Shown here piece after piece: positions 40,479 to 50,688 of a stretch of 64,000 nt of DNA (the stretch's first letter is position 1; the number at the start of each line of letters is the position of its first letter). The notes beneath the pieces were generated by a model. It made no database searches, had not been told where the DNA came from, and saw nothing but the letters and a program-made list of their open reading frames with translations. The translations under genes were made by a program, and so were the position numbers. The DNA lies in assembly GCF_007971385.1 (NCBI RefSeq), contig NZ_CP042434.1, positions 5,704,001 to 5,768,000 of the forward strand. The letters are read 5' to 3'. Source of the stretch: Arachidicoccus ginsenosidivorans (GTDB lineage Bacteria > Bacteroidota > Bacteroidia > Chitinophagales > Chitinophagaceae).

Positions 40479-40816
40479 TTTAATTTGGAAAAATGATAAA
40501 TAATGGTAGAAGTGTCGGTCAAAATTGCTTAAAAACGACCTATTACAAGGCAGAATCCCTTACCAATCAACTATTTAGTCTAATGATGCTTAATCTTTTT
40601 AAATAACGTTTAAATCTTAACTCGTTCAAACCAACAAAAATACAATTTTATAATGGTAAAATAAACTTGCAAAATACACATTTTTGTGCAAAAAATATTA
40701 AATATTTTAGCAAATTAAATTCAAGGGCTCCCTGATTAGAATAAGGAGTTGTCAGGTAGTTTTATTTTGAGGGAAATAGCACGAAAATAGCTGGTCGTCA
40801 GCACATATCTCCTCCG
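40479..40816. other. Intergenic region upstream of jetA
   Basis: About 340 AT-rich bases. The only candidate signal is the -7-like box at complement 40635-40642 for jetA. No gene, no tRNA and no clear terminator for the tlpA-like gene that ends at 40817. Confidence 0.45.
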
Positions 40817-41535
40817 CTACTCTCTGATAAGTGCGGCCATATCATTTATAAATTCGTCCCCTGAAAAATTATGGGCGCCTTCCTTTTTGAATCGGATCCG
40901 TCCTTTTTTATCCAATACTATGGTTGTTGGCAGCGTTCCTTTATAAAAGATCGGGGGGTAGTAATTAATCGATAAACAGGGAGGGTATAACCACTCTTTT
41001 TCAAAAATGCTTGTACATTGCCACTCTGGTAATCCATAATATCGTCTTCATTGAGCAGTAAAAAAAAGACCTCGGGATTGTCTTTAAACTCAAGGTATAA
41101 TTTCGCTATGGACGGCAGTTCCGCCCGACAGGGCGGACACCAGGTTGCCCATATGTTGATAAAAACGACTTTTCCCCTAAGTTCACTAAGCTGCGTTTTT
41201 TGACCATTTTCATTTTGGAAGGTAAAATCAGATGCATCATAATAAGATGCATCTGATTTGGTAGGGCTTTTAGAAAATGCTTGACCGGTTGCCTGGTCAA
41301 TGCGTGCATTGAATAATCCGGTAAGCATCAATTTTTGCAGCAACCAGGTCTTTGCATCTCCGCTAAACAGCAAAACGGCAGTGATAACAATAAGGGTTAT
41401 ATTGACTAACCGGCTCCTAAGGCGATGGGTAAAAACGCTTCTGAAAGTCTTTTTTTGGGGCACTGCCGGACTGCGTGCCGTCTCCTTATTATTTTGATCA
41501 ATCGGCTGGATTTTGTTTCTATTCTTTATTGCCAT
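40817..41535 (-). CDS. Membrane-anchored TlpA-like thiol-disulfide oxidoreductase (one-base frameshift)
   Basis: 239 residues after correction. One membrane segment at about 40-60 (VNITLIVITAVLLFSGDA) anchors a periplasmic thioredoxin fold with the active site FINIWATWCPPCRAELPSIA. The frame breaks in G6 at 40953-40958 (C6 on the coding strand). A seventh base gives VYRLITTPPIFYKGTLPTTI, with the conserved cis-proline loop, and the gene then ends at 40817. It lies 65 bp after a second tlpA-like gene in the same direction. Likely role: disulfide reduction in the cell envelope. The partner protein is unknown. Confidence 0.88.
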
Positions 41536-41600
41536 TTTTTATTTTTATAAGCATTAAAAAAAGCCTTTCTTAGCATAGTCGCTTTTACCCTACCTTAGGA

Positions 41601-42314
41601 TTATTTATTAATCAATTTGTTTATCGCTTCTACGACCTCCGTAGTACCATAATCCATCGCACCTTCAATTCTGGCGGCAAGGACGCCTTGTTTATCCAGT
41701 ATAATGGTTGTTGGGATGGCCTGCCCGAGATATTGCGGCGCAATAGCACCAGCGGCTTTATAGACAGGAAGGTCATATCCTTTGTTTTTAACATATTTTG
41801 AGGATGCTTCAACTTTCCCATCAACATCCACCATCAAAAATATAATATCTTTATTGTCCTTAAAGTGAGCACGGAGTTTATTTATGGTAGGCATTTCTTC
41901 TCTGCAGGGCGCGCACCTGGTCGCCCAAAAGTTAATAAATATGACTTTACCCTTCAGATTACTTATCTGAACCACCTTTCCGCTAGCATCTTCAAGCCTC
42001 AGATCGGGCATCTGGTCTGCCTCCTTCTTTTTATCAGTCATGGAGTTAGTTGTGGCCGGCGCATTTTTCTTATCCGGTCCTTTTGTTTGTTCAGGGCCGC
42101 TCTGGCAGGCAAGTAGTGCTATGCTGAAAAATAATCCCATTATTAAGGTGAATATTTTTTTCAATGGCTGAGGCTTGAATAAAGGTTCCAGGAGACTGGT
42201 TTTTACACTGCTAATGTTGTTTGTATTTTTTTGCTTATTTAAGAACCGAGGAAGTATAAGGTCATGCTCATCAAAAGGGCATTGGTTGTTGTATATTTTT
42301 TGTACTTGTTGCAT
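41601..42314 (-). CDS. TlpA/ResA-like thioredoxin-fold lipoprotein with altered active-site flank
   Basis: 237 residues. A lipoprotein-type signal (FFSIALLAC) begins unusually late, after about 50 polar residues, so the true start may be nearer 42150. The thioredoxin fold carries the two redox cysteines in WATRCAPCREEMP. The Trp that almost always precedes the first cysteine (WATWC) is Arg here, from AGG instead of TGG. The cis-proline loop is GQAIPTTIILDKQGV. An extracytoplasmic reductase of the same operon as the gene at 40817. The Trp-to-Arg change could alter redox potential or be a sequencing error. Confidence 0.87.
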   Translation of the reverse strand: MQQVQKIYNNQCPFDEHDLILPRFLNKQKNTNNISSVKTSLLEPLFKPQPLKKIFTLIMGLFFSIALLACQSGPEQTKGPDKKNAPATTNSMTDKKKEADQMPDLRLEDASGKVVQISNLKGKVIFINFWATRCAPCREEMPTINKLRAHFKDNKDIIFLMVDVDGKVEASSKYVKNKGYDLPVYKAAGAIAPQYLGQAIPTTIILDKQGVLAARIEGAMDYGTTEVVEAINKLINK

Positions 42315-42700
42315 AATATATATTAGGTTTTTTAAATTATTATTTTAATGAAGCAGCCATCAGGCTGGCAGGTGGTCATTTTTGCAGCCCAATAGCCCAG
42401 TGGCTTTTTAGACAGGTAGGGGAACTTTATTTGCGCTCCTTGCACCCTGTATATAAACTACTTTTGATGGGCTAGACTGGCAACATAACAGCGGCACTTA
42501 AATGTGGGCGGATTGCTCCTGCTATTGTCCACTTTTATTTAGCGGCTATTATTTACTGTTATTTACTGTTAATTGCTGCTAGTCGCTGCTTGTCACTGCT
42601 TAAACAAATAAGTCCCTAGCCATCTAGGTTGTGCGTGATGGATTAGTCATATTACGTTTCAAAGAGGAGTTGAAAAGCTGATATTGGTATCAAATTAATA
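42315..42700. other. Intergenic region carrying a tandem repeat
   Basis: About 390 bases between the thioredoxin genes and the small lipoprotein gene. Its one structured element is the 10-bp repeat array at 42549-42598. No gene recognised. Confidence 0.45.
42549..42598. repeat. Degenerate 10-bp tandem repeat, five units
   Basis: Consecutive units TTATTTACTG, TTATTTACTG, TTAATTGCTG, CTAGTCGCTG and CTTGTCACTG share the ending CTG at exactly one helical turn. The first two are identical and later ones diverge. Same-face repeats of this kind can be a protein-binding array. It lies about 235 bp upstream of the tlpA-like operon start. Confidence 0.5.
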
Positions 42701-43201
42701 TCATATAAGGAGCCGTCTATGGCGAATAAAAAAGGGCATGGCGGCTGGCTGCGGCCACTTTTCGCTGCACTGTAGCTTGAGCAAATCATTTGGACTGGTA
42801 AGTCCTGTCATTAGTAGCAGAAATGTACTGGATAGAAATAAGGTAAAACCATGCCCTAAAAGGCGCTGGGCTCCCTGGCCAATGTGCGCGCCATCTGATA
42901 AAAGTGTTGAAGGGGCATGGAGCTGACAAAAATTGAAAGTGGAGGTTAGGGCGGTTTGCTGATGCTCAGACTGATTCGTTTTTTTGGTAGTGTTACTGGA
43001 GCTTAACAGAAAAATGCTTTCGTTGCTAAACCCTAAATAACGCTTCAGTTGCGATTTTATGACACAGGAAGAGAGCAGCAGACATATAAGGGCAATAAAA
43101 CCCATAAGAATTTTAGCCAAAGACTTCTTTGTATTCAGTTCTTTAGCTTTTATGCGCTGTGGGGTAGGTTTCGCTATATGGGTACTTGCCATTTGACGCA
43201 A
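42701..43201 (-). CDS. Small putative lipoprotein with C-terminal membrane segment
   Basis: 166 residues. A basic N-terminus precedes a lipoprotein signal (LICLLLSSC, then VIKSQLKRYLG). A second hydrophobic segment is LFLSSTFLLLMTGL at about residues 120-135, and the C-terminus (FFIRHRRLLI) is basic. I recall similar small proteins in other Bacteroidota but know no function. It may belong with the thioredoxin genes downstream, though 386 bp separate them. Confidence 0.6.
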   Translation of the reverse strand: MRQMASTHIAKPTPQRIKAKELNTKKSLAKILMGFIALICLLLSSCVIKSQLKRYLGFSNESIFLLSSSNTTKKTNQSEHQQTALTSTFNFCQLHAPSTLLSDGAHIGQGAQRLLGHGFTLFLSSTFLLLMTGLTSPNDLLKLQCSEKWPQPAAMPFFIRHRRLLI

Positions 43202-43429
43202 TTATACGGGTTTTCTTTTGCTGGGACAAAAAAGCGCCCTGAAATTAACGTCTATCTAATAATTCCCTCTGCCGCCTTTTATTGACAAGGTTCTCTTTAA
43301 TTTTAGGGCACTTTAGGATAAACGTTTGCATAAATCATATTTTTTCCGATATTTACCTTTTGTAGATTTTCAAATCAACACCAAAAAAATTTTATTCGTC
43401 CACTCAAATCATCAAACAAAAGCACAATT

Positions 43430-46400
43430 ATGCAGAAAAACTACTTATCAGGATGGGGCTTATTCGGGTCTTTAAGGCTGGGTACGCTCATTATGATGCT
43501 TTGCCTTGCAGCGACTGGCTTTGGCCAGTCCTTTAAACCAGATCAGTTCTATCGCCTGGTCAGCCGGGATGGTCGTGTGGCCACCATAGGAGAAAATGCT
43601 GGCAATAATGACCCTATATTCTTAAGTAAGGAAAAAAAAGGTGATTTGCAGCAATTATGGTTGGTTCAAAAGACAGCTGGGGGCGCTACTGCTTTAGTAA
43701 CCCTTTCTCCCATCTGGGTATTGACAATGGCAATCAGTCGCCTAGTCAAGGCAATCCGCTACTGCTCTGGTCACAAAGTAAAGGCAATGGCAATCAGCAG
43801 TGGCAAATTAAACCAGTTGGCTCATCAACTGCCGATGGAGCGCTTTTTCTAATTGAGGGCCATGGTGAAAACCGCCTGGTTTTTACTGCCGGACCTGCTG
43901 ACAATAAATTATCCCAAAGACCTCTAAATGAGGGTGCTGCGGGCGCCGATCAACAGTGGATGATTGTGGCGGTCAAAGAAAAAATCGATCTCCCGCCTTC
44001 AGTTGGTAAAGAAAATTGGGAAAATGAAAAGATTATTGGGGTCAATAAGCTTCCAGCCCATAGTTTATATATACCATTTAGCTCTGTGGAGGCGCTAAAA
44101 AAGGATCCCACTTATACCCTTCCCTGGGAGCAAACAAAATCAGCACTTTGGAAATCACTGGATGGTAACTGGAAATTCAATTGGGTAAAACAGCCTTCAG
44201 AGCGGCCTGTAGACTTTTACAAAAAAAATTACGATGTCTCTGGCTGGAAAGAGATCCCTGTCCCGTCTAATTGGGAGATGGAAGGTTATGGTACCCCTAT
44301 TTATACCAATATTACTTATCCGTTTAAAAATGATCCGCCTTTTATAAAACCAGTCAAAGGCTGGACCAGTGAAAAAGAGCCCAACCCAGTCGGATCTTAT
44401 AAAAGGTCCTTTGATATTCCTGCCAACTGGGATGGTAAAAATATTTTTCTGCACTTTGACGGGGCTTATAGCGCCATGTATGTCTGGATCAATGGCAAGC
44501 AGGTGGGCTATAGCCAGGGGGCCAATAATGGTGCCGAGTTTGACATCACTAACTATGTAAAAAAGGGCAAAAATGATATCTCGGTGCAGGTTTACCGCTG
44601 GAGCGATGGCAGTTATATTGAGGATCAGGATATGTTTCGGCTCAGCGGTATTCACCGCCGGGTTTATCTATTTGCTACGCCTAAATTGCATATCAGGGAC
44701 TATTTTATTAAAACGACTTTTCCCGGTGGTAATTATAGCAACGCTCAACTCACCATTAATACTTATTTAAAAAATAATGCAGCCAGGTTAAATAAGGTCG
44801 GGCAAATAATGGTAACTATTCTGGATCCAAACGGTAAGACGGTTCATACCTTTAATGCAAAGGTGGCTATTAATGGCAAAGAAAGCCAGGGTGTAGTGAA
44901 TCTTCGTGCTCGTATTGAACATCCACTGCTCTGGTCTGCAGAAAGGCCTAATCTTTATACAGCCATATTTGCTTTAAAGGACGACAAAGGACAGAACACA
45001 GAAGTCCTTAGCAGCAAATTTGGCTTTAGAGACGTGGTCATTAAGGATAAAAGGGTCTTTATCAATGGGCAGCAAGTCTTTTTTAAAGGTGTTAACCGCC
45101 ATGATCTGGACCCAAGGTACGGCAAAGCCGTACCGGTAGCACTTATGCAAAAAGATATTCTGATGATGAAACGTCATAATATCAATACCATCAGAACCAG
45201 TCATTATCCTAATGACCCGAGGATGTATACCATGTATGATTATTACGGCTTATATGTTATCGCGGAAGCTGATTTGGAGTGCCATGGCAATCAATCCATC
45301 AGTGATGATCCGGATTGGATTCCAGCCTATGTAGATCGAAATGTGCGCAATGTTCTGGAGCATAAGAATCATCCTTCTATCTTTATGTGGTCTATGGGCA
45401 ATGAGAGCGGTGCGGGTCAGAATTTTAAAGCGGTTTATAAAGCTATTAAGGATATTGACACCAGTCGGCCGGTGCATTATGAAGGTTATAATGAAGTAGC
45501 GGATGTGGATTCCAGGATGTATCCTTCTTTAAAGGATATGCAAAGGGTCGATGAAGCAAATACGAATAAACCTTTTATTCTTTGTGAATATGATCACTCT
45601 ATGGGCAATGCCATGGGTAATTTAAAGGAATACTGGGATTATATTGAACATTCCAAACGGATGATTGGTGGTTGTATCTGGGACTGGGTGGATCAGAGCC
45701 TGGTAAAACAAGGCGAACCGCTGAATCATTATTATCTGGGGGCGACTTTGGCGATAAACCAAATGATGGCACTTTTTGTAATGACGGTCTTACTACACCT
45801 GACAGAAGAGTGACTGCCAAATTAATGGAAGTAAAAAAGGTATACCAATATATTAAATTCAGTTACGACGGGGCCTTTACGATCACAAATAAATATGACT
45901 TTTTGAATTTAAATCAGTTTGATTTTAAATGGGTTTTATTAAAGGATGGCATAGCTGTAGATTCAGCCAGTATAGCAGTACCTTCTGTAGCACCAGACAG
46001 TAGCTTTAGCTTCCAGCCGGCACTACCTGAAATGGATGCCAATGGCCATGAATTCTTATTAAATATCAAAGCGACCTTAAAATCTCCTTCCAGGTGGGCG
46101 GACGCTGGTTATTTGGTTGCGGCCGAACAAATTCCTATTTCCAAAAAGCCGCGTTTTCATAAAATTTACGACAGGGCGGCATTTGCTGCGCCTGCCGCTA
46201 TGACGCAGTCTAATGACAGTCTACTTATTACAGGCCCTGGCTTTGCCATCACCTTTAATAAGAAAAGTGGTCTGCTGACTTCTTTGCAATACAATCATCA
46301 GGAACAGATATATAATGCTGAAGGACCTGTATTTAATTGGTACCGCAGTATTGATAATGATGTACGCAGATTTAGTAAGACTAACATTAGTGTTAAGGAT

Positions 46401-47039
46401 TTTTCCGTCAGCACGAACGCTACCGACAAAACAATACTGGTAAAAACCAAAATGGAAGCAGACATCACTAGAGAGAAGGCTGTTTTCCCTTATGAGGTGA
46501 CCTATACCATCTATCCTAATGGGAAAATAAAGGTAGCCAGCACTTTTCATACTGGAAATGGCTATATGCCGCCTAGGTTTGGTCTTAGGATGAGTCTGGT
46601 GCCGCAGTCAGAGCAGGTCAATTGGTACGGCCGCGGCCCCTTTGAAAACTACCCGGACCGTAAATCAGGTGCATTTTTAGGTATTTACCACAAAACTGTG
46701 ACAGAGATGGGACACGAACATTATGTTCATGCACAGAGTATGGGTGAAAGAGAAGATACCAGATGGGTATCTTTAACGAATGCACAAAACAAGGGGCTTA
46801 AAGTGGTTTCTCTGGATCATTTGAGCTTCAGTGCGCTGCATTTTACCGATAACAACGCATGGCAAGCATTCCATGATTTTGCCCTGGATAGTGTAAGTCA
46901 ACCCCAGGTATATCTAACACTGGATTGTCTGCAACGCGGCCTGGGTAATGCCAGCTGTGGACCGCAGCCACTGGAGCAGTATGAAATGCCCAAAAATGCG
47001 ACCTTACGCTATAGTTTCCTTATTGCGCCGGCTGAGTAG
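43430..47039 (+). CDS. Glycoside hydrolase family 2 beta-galactosidase with N-terminal QxW trefoil (two one-base frameshifts)
   Basis: About 1203 residues after correction. Signal peptide MQKNYLSGWGLFGSLRLG with cleavage near GFGQS. Residues about 37-180 form a ricin-like beta-trefoil with three QxW motifs (QLWLV, QQWQI, QQWMI). The GH2 sandwich domains and TIM barrel follow. The acid/base Glu is in FMWSMGNESGAGQ (codon 45403-45405) and the nucleophile Glu in ILCEYDHSMGNAMG (codon 45586-45588), both as in LacZ. The C-terminal Bgal_small domain contains INWYGRGPFENYPDRKSGA reading. Breaks lie in G5 43679-43683 and G5 45738-45742; one G each restores GGRYCFSNPF and YLGGDFGDKPNDGTFCNDGL. A secreted exo-beta-galactosidase, ending at a strong terminator. 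Confidence 0.93.
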
Positions 47040-47111
47040 TAGTTGTTTATGTATAGTGGCAACTGCCTGAGCAGCGTAAATTGAATTTCTATCGTTACAT
47101 TTAAAAATTAG

Positions 47112-47158
47112 GTCCAGTAAGTTTTTTCTTTTAGGAAATCTTACTGGACTTATTTTTT
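47112..47158 (+). terminator. Rho-independent terminator after the GH2 gene
   Basis: GTCCAGTAAG (47112-47121) pairs with CTTACTGGAC (47140-47149), followed directly by TTATTTTTT. A 10-bp stem plus T tract, 72 bases after the stop codon. The following 290 bases up to 47451 show nothing recognisable. Confidence 0.8.
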
Positions 47159-47451
47159 GGGGACGTTTCCCTATTTTATGGACACTTAGAAGCCATGAAA
47201 AACATTCATATAAACCCCTAATAATCAAGTATAAATTAATAAAAATTAATTTGAAGTTTACTTATTAAATTACAATCGTTTTAAATCATCAACTATAAGC
47301 TAGCAAATAAGGCGACAACTAACTGAATTACAAGACAAAGTTAATATACTCAGCCATAACTCAATATTGTTTATTCGTTTTGGCTGAAGTTAATCAATTA
47401 CATCCGTCTCACGTATTAAAAACAAGAAAATATGTGTAGACTGTTAAAAGT

Positions 47452-48881
47452 ATGAAAAAGATCATCGGTAGAATAAAGAAACAGGAACTACTTAAAGAAG
47501 CTTATGATTCCGGTGTTCCAGAACTTATTGCCATATTTGGAAGGCGACGAGTCGGAAAGACTTTTCTAATAAGGAACTATTTCAAAGACCATTTGCAGTT
47601 CCAACTAGTTGGCATAAAGGACGCAACGCTTCCTGTTCAATTAGAACAATTTAGTTCAACTTTAGGCAAAGCGTCAGGCAATCCAAAATTATATAGAATT
47701 CCAGAAGGGTGGCCAGAAGCATTTGACCAACTTTCAAATTTTCTTACACCTAAATTGATGAGGGAGAGATGTGTGGTGTTTTTGGATGAATTTCCATGGC
47801 TAAATACGCCTAAATCTGGATTTCTTCAGGCATTTGATCATTGGTGGAATAGCTGGGCGAATGACCAGGACAACTTAGTAGTCATCATCTGCGGCAGTGC
47901 AGCGTCTTGGATGATAGAGCACGTTGTTAATAATAAAGGGGGATTACATAACCGCATTACAAGAAAAATAAGATTACTTCCATTTACCTTGAAGGAGACT
48001 GAAGCGTTTCTACACAGTAAGCAAGTAAATTTGGCGCGTTATCAAATTGTTCAAATTTATATGGTCGTGGGAGGCATCCCGCACTATCTAAAGGATATCA
48101 AAAAGGGAGAAAGCGTTGCTCAAGCAATTAACCGAATTTGTTTTACAAAAGATGGATTGCTTAACGGAGAGTTTAAAAACCTATACAGTTCTCTGTTCAA
48201 AGATCCTACACGCCATCTATCCATCGTTCGCGTATTAGCTCAAAATAATTCTGGTCTTACTAGGAAAAATATAATTGAAAAAACGACATTATCTTCTGGA
48301 GGAACCGTAACATTAATATTTGATGAGTTAATCGAATCAGGGTTTGTAACTCCATGGAAACCTAATGATAAAATATTAAAGAAATCATATATAAACTTTC
48401 CGATGAATTCACCCATTTCTACTTCAAATTTATGGAAAAAAATGCTGGATCTGGGGAGGAAATATGGGAAAATCTTGGCTTAGATGAATCCTGGAAGATC
48501 TGGAGTGCCATAGCTTTTGAACGGATATGTTTAAAACATACGCCACAAATAAAAACAGCTTTGGGTATTCGCAGTATTTATACGGAGGAGGCCACTTGGC
48601 AATGCAGTCCAATCAAAGGTAAAGGAGCACAAATTGATTTACTATTTGATCGTAAGGATTTTGTCATTAACCTTTGTGAAATTAAATTCGCCAAAACGGA
48701 ATATCTGATTACCAAACAATATGCGCAGCAACTTGAAAATAAAAAAAGTGTATTTAAAGAACAAACGAAAACAAAGAAGTCTTTATTTATAACCTTTATT
48801 ACGACCTTTGGCCTAACAGCCAATCAATATTCAAATAGACTCGTCCAAAATTCGATCACAATGGATCAATTATTTGAATAG
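47452..48881 (+). CDS. ATPase with C-terminal DUF234/PD-(D/E)xK-like domain (one-base frameshift)
   Basis: 476 residues after correction. Walker A is IFGRRRVGKTFLIRNYF (about 28-44). Walker B is CVVFLDEFPWLNTPKSGFLQ, and the sensor is VVIICGSAASWMI. A winged helix follows (GLTRKNIIEKTTLSSGGTVT). The C-terminal DUF234-like nuclease-type fold has the D...ExK pattern in GAQIDLLFDRKDFVINLCEI and KFAKTEY. The frame breaks near 48382-48390; one A in AAA 48382-48384 would join NDKILKK to IIYKLSDEFTHFYFKFMEKN. This is the archaeal-type MoxR-distant AAA_14 family found widely in bacteria, with no agreed function; a defence or mobile-element role is inference. It stands alone. Confidence 0.87.
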
Positions 48882-49114
48882 GCACCTGAACAGGTTTAAG
48901 TTCTATAATATTAATGGGCTTGTAATAGGTTGATTTGGCAGCAACAAATATTTAAAAAAGTAAACTAATTCATTGCTTACATCCTTTTAAGGGGAAAAAA
49001 GTAGTCTTTATCTTGGTATCGCTCCTGGCAAAATAACTTACATGGCGTTATAAGCTTTATCCAACCAAGCCATCCAAACTTTGATTTTTTTATTTATAAT
49101 AGTGTCCAAATGCC

Positions 49115-49171
49115 TTACTGTTCAACTAGAAAAGCCTCCGCTGTACGGAGACTTTTCTAGTTGAACAGTAA
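49115..49171. terminator. Long bidirectional hairpin between convergent genes
   Basis: TTACTGTTCAACTAGAAAAG (49115-49134) is the exact reverse complement of 49152-49171. An inner CTCCG/CGGAG stem closes on a 5-nt loop, CTGTA. It sits between the convergent genes ending at 48881 and 49249. A/T runs on both outer sides let it terminate transcription from each side. The remaining 48882-49114 shows nothing recognisable. Confidence 0.82.
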
Positions 49172-49248
49172 AATTTTAATTAAGGCTGATTTAAATTAAT
49201 AGAAAAAACGGGGGCTTTTATATCAGTAAGCTCCTTTTAGTTCTGGGA

Positions 49249-50505
49249 TTATCTTACATAAATACCTGAAGTATGTCCAAAATCGGCAATTAGCTGCTTT
49301 TTACCATCCACCCAATATGCCGCCCTATAATAATCGGTCATTCCAGAAACATACACCTTCCCATCCACAACGCTTATCCCGGTAGCATTGGCATATTCAG
49401 TACCTTCATTCAAAAAGTGTGTCACGCCGTTTTTCCAATAAACTGGCCTGTATAGTCCATCCAGATTGGACCTTTCCATGCCTGTAATGTATACGTCGCC
49501 ATTTTGAACAATAATGGAATTGGTCGAAGCAATGCAGGTATCCGAACTGGTCAAATCAAATTTTTCGCCGTTTTTCCAATACCTGGCCGTAGAATAATCT
49601 GCACCCGCTACATATACGTCATCGCCATCTACAAAAATACTGGTTGCCCCTGGATATTGGTTGGAACCTACCAGCGGTACTTCAACGCCGTTTTTCCATT
49701 AGAGAGCTTGCCCATTGCCTTTCAATCCGGCAACATACACATCACTCCCTGTCACAAATATGCCGTTACCAAAGCTACTACCTTGCCCAGTAGGCGTAAG
49801 GTTCACTTCCTGACCATTTTTCCAATAAGTGGCGGATAGGTCATAGGTGGGAGCATTGCCCACTATATATACATCACTACCTGAAACGAAAAGACCTTTT
49901 ACATCCGTTTGCCTTCTGATGTCTGTGGTAAATTTATGAGGTACTTGATTTTGCCAGCACACAACCTGGTTGTTATCCCATCCTGCAACATATACATCAC
50001 TGGGCGAAGCATAAATACCAGCAGTTTGTGAATTTTCGAAGTTGTTACAAATATAAATCTTACCATCTACAAAATAAGCGGCATAGCCATAGGTGTAATC
50101 GTCTCCACTGATATAAATATGATGATCTACTTGAAAGGTGGCATCAGAGACAACCGAATCAGTACCTCGTAATATTTGCAAATTTCCGCTGAGTGCGCCT
50201 TCCGGTATAATCACCTTAAAATGTGCAGAATCGTTTTCAAGAACTGTTTTTACCGAGACTCCGCCAAAAAAGACACTATCGCCGTTTAGAAAATAACTTC
50301 CCTTAATTGTGATGGTATCACCATAGTAACCATGATCTGGAGAAAATGATTTTATAACTGCTTTGGGTACTACAATCGGTGGCGGTTCATCGGGTGTATT
50401 TTCGTTCTTTTTGTGACAAGACGTTAGTTCAAAAGATAATAATGCCGCGACACCCAACATAAGGGCGACTAAGGTCTTGGTTGCGATATTGCGGTCTTGC
50501 ATCAA
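49249..50505 (-). pseudogene. IPT/TIG-domain lipoprotein with repeated YWKNG units, interrupted by a nonsense codon
   Basis: 418 residues if the stop is read through. Lipoprotein signal (LLSFELTSC). An IPT/TIG domain lies at about 50-130 (IKSFSPDHGYYGDTITIKGS). About seven 40-45-residue repeats follow, each with a G-I-x-V/A-x-x-x-D-V-Y-V/I-A/S-G strand and a YWKNG strand, suggesting a beta-propeller. In one repeat the expected Tyr codon of YWKNG is TAA (complement 49699-49701), splitting the gene with no frame change. The remaining reading frame (YPGATSIFVDGDDVYVAG and onwards to 49249) is intact. A single substitution could be a true null allele or an error. Surface role unknown. Confidence 0.8.
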
Positions 50506-50688
50506 TGGATAATTATTATTTTAACGCTATTCCAGTAAATTATAAAAATAATTTCAAATATATCAAAAAAATTGCGCTTTTCTTTAAAATAACACCCCAT
50601 AACCCACTTATAATTAATCCGTAGGAAGAAATCATTTTTAATGAAGCCAACTAAACAGCCCTGCACAACCCTACCCTAGTCTCTCTTT

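Noticed and set aside
42549..42598. CRISPR array
   Set aside because: Units are only 10 bp, contiguous and without spacers, and no cas genes are in the window.
4617..47039. Programmed ribosomal frameshifting or phase variation as the cause of the split genes
   Set aside because: The breaks affect unrelated genes, always as one missing base, with no slippery heptamer and pseudoknot pattern, and most affected tracts are too short to be phase-variable.
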